This document shows positions 60,256-64,000 of a DNA stretch of 64,000 nt, one piece after another. Made by a program: the position numbers and the translations under genes. This DNA comes from Paenibacillus sp. CAA11 (lineage in GTDB: Bacteria; Bacillota; Bacilli; Paenibacillales; Paenibacillaceae): NCBI RefSeq assembly GCF_003060825.1, contig NZ_CP028922.1, positions 916,501 to 980,500 on the forward strand, given 5' to 3'. A model generated the notes under the pieces. The model was not told the origin of the DNA. It did no database searches and saw only the letters and a program-made list of their open reading frames with translations. The stretch's first letter is position 1. Every line of letters begins with the position of its first letter.

Positions 60256-62312
60256 ACCGTTTGCAGCGTGGTACTGTAGCACTCTTTACTCTGACGATCA
60301 TTGCAGCTTTGTATTTTGTGCTAACAGCGGATTTCTCCAATCTGTCTGCAGCATTCATACATACAGTTATTCCGGTTATTGTCCAACTGCTGCTGGGGAT
60401 GATCGGGGTCTGGCTCTATGCCCGCAACTCGTTGGATCACTCCGCAGCTGCGGCTTCCGGGGTGCTGACGGCAGCAGGTCTTGTGATCCTGAGTGGGCCC
60501 GTCAGGAAGGAGGTTCCACTGGCTTGGCCCATTTACGAGTCAGCATTGCTGAGCATTCCATGGCTGCTGTTGATATGGGTCAGATTTCGAAGCAGCTCTG
60601 TATTTCATACTGCTGTTAGAGTGAAGTGGCTATTGGCGGCGGTGAGCATTGGCTCCTTTGCATGGCTGGGTGCAGCTGGCATGAACCAAGCAGGGCTTCT
60701 TAGCGAAAACGACCTTATTTGGCTGGGCATTCATTGGGATGCAAATTTGGAATACACTTGCCTTGGGTTAACCCTTGTCGGCTGCCTTTTATGGCTGCGA
60801 CCGCTGAAGCTGACTGTGCTGCTCCTTTTGATGCACATGGGCATCTTCTTCCTGATTGATCTGCCGCCGCTATTGCTTCATGCCGTTTGGCCTATTCCGT
60901 ATGTTCCGCTGATCCATGCTTGCGCATTTTTTATGGCGGTGGCTGGACTGGAACAAATCGAGCAGGTTTTAAAAGAAGACAGTTGGCGCAGAACCCTTCG
61001 GCAGCATGTCTCTGCTATGGCTGCCGCTCTCCTGGCTTCAATAGGGTTAAGTCTTGTTAATGCACTGATCTGGGGAGATCGTCTTTCCCTGGGAGATTAC
61101 GGCCTAATGGCACTGTTGAGTGCCGTCTTTTTACTCCTTCTGCAAATTGTGATGATCAAGATAAAAGGTTGGACCCATCTGTATACGGCAGAGGGACGTT
61201 GGCAAATGGACCGCCTTACCTCCTTTGGAGATAGATTGGCCGGAGCTCAGAATACTGCTAAATTGGATGCCTTAATCGTAGAGGAAGCGTGCTCTGCTCT
61301 GAACATGCCAAAGCTGGCCTTGATCGAGTACGACACCTGTTCGGACCGTCTGTCGCTTCGCGCAGGGGATGTCCATCTGCTGCAATCTGGCTTGTACAGA
61401 TGGCTGCCGTTTGAGCTGGAGAATTATGCATATACAGAGCTGACGGACCGCCGCTACCTTCAATTCACTCACCACGGAACAATTCATCTTTTTCTGGTGA
61501 TAGACAAGCCGGTCGGGAGCCGGACTCTCTCGCATAGCAAGCGGCAGTATCTTCAAAGTATGGCTGTTTATGCGTCCATTGCCTATGAAAAGCAGCTGCT
61601 GATCGAAGGACTGGCGGTGGAGCTGGACAATGTGCTGAAGAATCAGCCTGAGCTGTCCCCAAGGGTGACCCGACTGGCCTTTACGATATCAGAGCGGGAG
61701 CGGCGTAAGCTGTCGCTTGAGCTCCATGATTCAGCTCTGCAGGAGCAGCTTCACTGGTACCGTCAGTTGCAAAGCATACTGGAACGAGGGAACCATAATG
61801 GACTGCGGGAGGGCCTTGAAGAAATCGGAGAAGGCATGTTGGATGTGATCCATCAAATTCGTGAGATATGTACAGATCTTAGGCCGTTGCTTGTCCCAGA
61901 AAGGGGGCTGGTTGAGGCTCTAAATGGTCTCATGCGCCGGATTCAGCTGCGCTCAGATTTGGTCATTCATTTGGATTACGGTCTGCATAACGTAGGACTT
62001 CCGGAAGAAGAGATTATTACCCTATATCGGATCCTGCAAGAGCTGTTGAATAATACGTTGAAGCATTCGGGAGCCCATGCTGTGGTGATAGAACTGTTTA
62101 CGGAAGGGGAGTTGTTGTGCCTTTGCTATTCTGATGATGGGCAAGGAATGGATTGGGATGAAGTGGAGGCATCCGGGGAGCACATGGGTTTGACAGGAAT
62201 CAGGGAGAGGGTAGCTGGGCTTGAGGGTCAGGCTGAAATCTGGTCGCGGCCTGAAGGGGGCTTCTGCTTCAAGATGTCATTTAGGTCCCGCAGAGCTAGA
62301 GCTATAAACTGA
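60252..62312 (+). CDS. ComP-like multi-membrane histidine kinase (NarL class)
   Basis: 686 residues: about ten membrane segments over the first ~310 residues, a GAF-like segment (about 340-440), then HisKA_3 with RKLSLELHDSALQEQLHWY (phospho-His) and HATPase N box QELLNNTLKHSGA, DDGQGMDWDE, GLTGIRERV. Architecture equals ComP, the pheromone receptor kinase of Bacillus. No comQ or comX gene is adjacent. Confidence 0.88.
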   Translation: MNRLQRGTVALFTLTIIAALYFVLTADFSNLSAAFIHTVIPVIVQLLLGMIGVWLYARNSLDHSAAAASGVLTAAGLVILSGPVRKEVPLAWPIYESALLSIPWLLLIWVRFRSSSVFHTAVRVKWLLAAVSIGSFAWLGAAGMNQAGLLSENDLIWLGIHWDANLEYTCLGLTLVGCLLWLRPLKLTVLLLLMHMGIFFLIDLPPLLLHAVWPIPYVPLIHACAFFMAVAGLEQIEQVLKEDSWRRTLRQHVSAMAAALLASIGLSLVNALIWGDRLSLGDYGLMALLSAVFLLLLQIVMIKIKGWTHLYTAEGRWQMDRLTSFGDRLAGAQNTAKLDALIVEEACSALNMPKLALIEYDTCSDRLSLRAGDVHLLQSGLYRWLPFELENYAYTELTDRRYLQFTHHGTIHLFLVIDKPVGSRTLSHSKRQYLQSMAVYASIAYEKQLLIEGLAVELDNVLKNQPELSPRVTRLAFTISERERRKLSLELHDSALQEQLHWYRQLQSILERGNHNGLREGLEEIGEGMLDVIHQIREICTDLRPLLVPERGLVEALNGLMRRIQLRSDLVIHLDYGLHNVGLPEEEIITLYRILQELLNNTLKHSGAHAVVIELFTEGELLCLCYSDDGQGMDWDEVEASGEHMGLTGIRERVAGLEGQAEIWSRPEGGFCFKMSFRSRRARAIN

Positions 62313-62335
62313 TAGAAGAGGAGCAGGCGATAATC

Positions 62336-62962
62336 ATGAATTCTATACTGCTAGTTGATGATCACCCTCTCTTGGGAGCTGGAACGAAACAGTTGATTGA
62401 ACAAGAAGCAGACATGAAGGTAAGCTTTGTTCAAACGGCGGCAGAAGCTCTTGATTTACAACAAAAGCAGGAGTTTGATCTCTATCTCTATGATTTGAAT
62501 TTACCTGATATGGAGGGCTTGGAGCTGGTACGGCGAACTCAGACTGATGCTCCTATACTGATCTATAGCGGTTTTGACATGGCGCCCCAATTCAACCTGC
62601 TGCTGAGAGCTGGTGCGGTTGGGTTCATCAGCAAGGCCTCTTCCCCCTCCCAGTTTATTCGCAGTATCCGGAGTGCGCTGGAAGGTACGGCTACCCTGCC
62701 GATTGAACTGCTTCGCGAGCTAAGACGCAGGGAAGAGGGGAGGCCCCTGATGTCGGATACCCCGCAGGAGATTCTGCTTACGGAGAAGGATCGCTGCTTG
62801 CTGGTAGGAATTGCTGAAGGGAAAAGCAACAAGGAATTGGCCGAGCAGTTCTATATGAGCCAGCGTACCGTAGAATATCATCTGACAAGCCTGTTCAATA
62901 AATTTGAGGTTCATTCGCGCTCCGAGGCAGTGCTTGCAGCGCGGCGCAGGGGACTCATTTAA
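62336..62962 (+). CDS. ComA/NarL-family response regulator
   Basis: 208 residues (GAGGAG upstream). Receiver: DDHPLLG, phospho-Asp in LYLYDLNLPDMEG, Lys in GFISKASSP; LuxR-type helix-turn-helix ILLTEKDRCLLVGIAEGKSNKELAEQFYMSQRTVEYHLTSLFNKF. Partner of the upstream kinase. It likely regulates the transporter genes of the same operon and perhaps others. Confidence 0.9.
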   Translation: MNSILLVDDHPLLGAGTKQLIEQEADMKVSFVQTAAEALDLQQKQEFDLYLYDLNLPDMEGLELVRRTQTDAPILIYSGFDMAPQFNLLLRAGAVGFISKASSPSQFIRSIRSALEGTATLPIELLRELRRREEGRPLMSDTPQEILLTEKDRCLLVGIAEGKSNKELAEQFYMSQRTVEYHLTSLFNKFEVHSRSEAVLAARRRGLI

Positions 62963-62965
62963 TCG

Positions 62966-62989
62966 AATCACTCTATGAGTGATTTTTTT
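62966..62989 (+). terminator. Terminator of the ComP/ComA-like operon
   Basis: AATCACTC-TAT-GAGTGATT followed by TTTTT. Confidence 0.75.
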
Positions 62990-63084
62990 GTTTAAACAGG
63001 TTCAACTTATAGTTCCGGAGAAGCTGCGTCAGCAGGGGGATAGCCGCCTTATTTACGGCTTGTTCTAATAGCGCAAAATGGAGA

Positions 63085-63111
63085 TGTCGAAATAAAAATG
63101 ATTTTGTCGAA
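63085..63111 (+). promoter_or_regulatory. Two 0A-box heptamers (candidate Spo0A sites)
   Basis: TGTCGAA occurs at 63085-63091 and 63105-63111, 20 bp apart, both exact matches to the Spo0A box TGNCGAA. They end 17 bases before the -35 of the protease promoter. Confidence 0.55.
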
Positions 63112-63127
63112 AAAATGTAAATTTTGG

Positions 63128-63157
63128 TTGACCAGCCAATGATTCTGCCCTTATAAT
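63128..63157 (+). promoter_or_regulatory. Promoter of the M4 protease gene
   Basis: TTGACC (63128-63133), 18-bp spacer, TATAAT (63152-63157). Confidence 0.75.
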
Positions 63158-63238
63158 CCTGATTAACACCAACGATGATGACGATAGATACATACCCATT
63201 ATCGAAAGTGAGTTTGCTATTAGAAGAGGGGTAGAACC

Positions 63239-64000
63239 ATGGGGAAGCAGGCGGTTTCTGTGCTGCTGACCTCTGCAATTCTTCTGTCCACACTGGTTGT
63301 TGGCGGAGGAAGTGTACGGGCGCAGGGAGAAATCTCAGTTATCAGGGATGACTTAGGGGGAATTAACAGCATTAATGGAGATTTGGGCAGGCTAACCGGT
63401 TCGACTCCAGAAGAGAGGGCTATTCAAGGCCTGATCAGTGTGAAGGACAAGCTTGGCATTCAAGATGTGCGAAGCGAATTTAGGTTTGTGAGTTCAGAAG
63501 AAGGAATTGGCGGCCGAACGCATACCCGGCTGGATCGGGTCCTGAATGGCTTGTTAGTGTATGGGCAGCAGGTTATTATCCATGAGAATCAAGGCAGGCT
63601 TGAGGGGATTACCGGAAGCTATACCGCTTTGACGAGTACAGCGACCAAGCCCGTCCTGACTGCTGATGAGGCGATCGATGCTGCGCGAGAGCATACCGGC
63701 TATTACGGAAGCACGAGCAAACCGCCGGAAGCCAAGCTTGTCTATTATCCGCAAGGCGACAAAGCGATCCTGTCCTATCAGACCTCTGTTGTATATTTGG
63801 CAGGGCGTCAGACCGGTGACTGGACCATCTTCGTGGATGCGGTAACCGGGGACATCATCGACGCTTATAACCAGGCTGAAACGCTGGGAGGGCAAGGGAT
63901 TGGCACGGCTGGAGATACCAAGAAGATCAATACGGTGAAGAAAGGGACTTCTTATTTTCTTGAAGACCGGACCAAGCCGATGTATGTCAATGGTTCCACC
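63239..64000 (+). CDS. Thermolysin-type (M4) neutral protease, N-terminal part
   Basis: 254 codons are in the window with no stop; the gene runs off the end. Signal peptide MGKQAVSVLLTSAILLSTLV with cleavage near VRAQ, then the FTP and PepSY propeptide domains (GGRTHTRLDRVLNGLLVYGQ, DWTIFVDAVTGDIIDAYNQ). GQGIGTAGDTKKINT begins the mature protease. The zinc motif HEXXH lies beyond the window. Secreted as a zymogen that the propeptide folds and inhibits until autocleavage. Confidence 0.92.
   Translation, partial: MGKQAVSVLLTSAILLSTLVVGGGSVRAQGEISVIRDDLGGINSINGDLGRLTGSTPEERAIQGLISVKDKLGIQDVRSEFRFVSSEEGIGGRTHTRLDRVLNGLLVYGQQVIIHENQGRLEGITGSYTALTSTATKPVLTADEAIDAAREHTGYYGSTSKPPEAKLVYYPQGDKAILSYQTSVVYLAGRQTGDWTIFVDAVTGDIIDAYNQAETLGGQGIGTAGDTKKINTVKKGTSYFLEDRTKPMYVNGST

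Noticed and set aside
1..64000. CRISPR array, tRNA or rRNA genes
   Set aside because: No regularly spaced repeats, no tRNA cloverleaf with the T-loop GGTTCRA pattern and no rRNA segments were seen.

Overview
The window looks like a chromosome segment from a Paenibacillus-type bacterium (Bacillota, Paenibacillaceae). The reasons are strong AGGAGG ribosome sites, sigma-A promoters, a CIRCE operator, S-layer homology domains, BceRSAB and lantibiotic-immunity type modules, secreted glycoside hydrolases, a thermolysin-type protease and near-balanced base composition. This is inferred from gene content, not from a species marker.

Layout. 1-5.4 kb is a polymorphic-toxin locus. A toxin gene (5' end outside the window) with its immunity gene is followed by two displaced, 5'-truncated toxin-tip cassettes, each with a small downstream gene. 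Every module is followed by a related hairpin-bearing spacer, and an IS5-family element has landed between modules 1 and 2. 5.7-8.7 kb holds a VOC protein and several unrecognised small genes, ending in a ClpX-type zinc-finger protein. 8.8-13.1 kb (minus) is an ABC transporter plus two-component system of the lantibiotic-immunity type with no lantibiotic gene. 13.2-20.8 kb holds htpG behind a CIRCE element, an M29 aminopeptidase, rsgA, a candidate structured small RNA, an alkyltransferase-like protein and a tandem deoxynucleoside-kinase pair. 21-25 kb is a first MetNIQ-type importer with an M20 hydrolase. 25.1-30.9 kb is a two-component system divergent from an ABC exporter, with three TTTACT repeats at exact 11-bp spacing between them.

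31-39 kb carries carbohydrate genes (GH51 with a cre-like site, GH3 with an inserted PA14 domain, GH30) and a radical SAM protein. 39-46 kb is mixed: an SDR, an SLH protein, a tubby/LURP-like protein, a YuiH-like molybdoenzyme, a YobV/YobU-like divergent pair and a Gfo/Idh/MocA oxidoreductase. 46.3-48.7 kb is a second MetNIQ set. 48.9-53.4 kb is a complete BceRSAB-type peptide-sensing and detoxification module. 54.2-57.5 kb is a TPP riboswitch followed by tenA-thiM-thiD-thiE (thiamine salvage). 57.9-63 kb is an ABC transporter with two related permeases, a ComP-like kinase and a ComA/NarL-like regulator. The window ends inside an M4 neutral protease gene preceded by two perfect 0A-box heptamers.

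Themes. Four two-component systems lie next to ABC transporters, at least two of them of antimicrobial-peptide type, which suggests an envelope-stress and competition lifestyle together with the toxin cassettes and secreted hydrolases. The least explained structures are the cassette repeat architecture at 1-5.4 kb and the roughly 200-nt structured minus-strand transcript at 18.76-18.97 kb.
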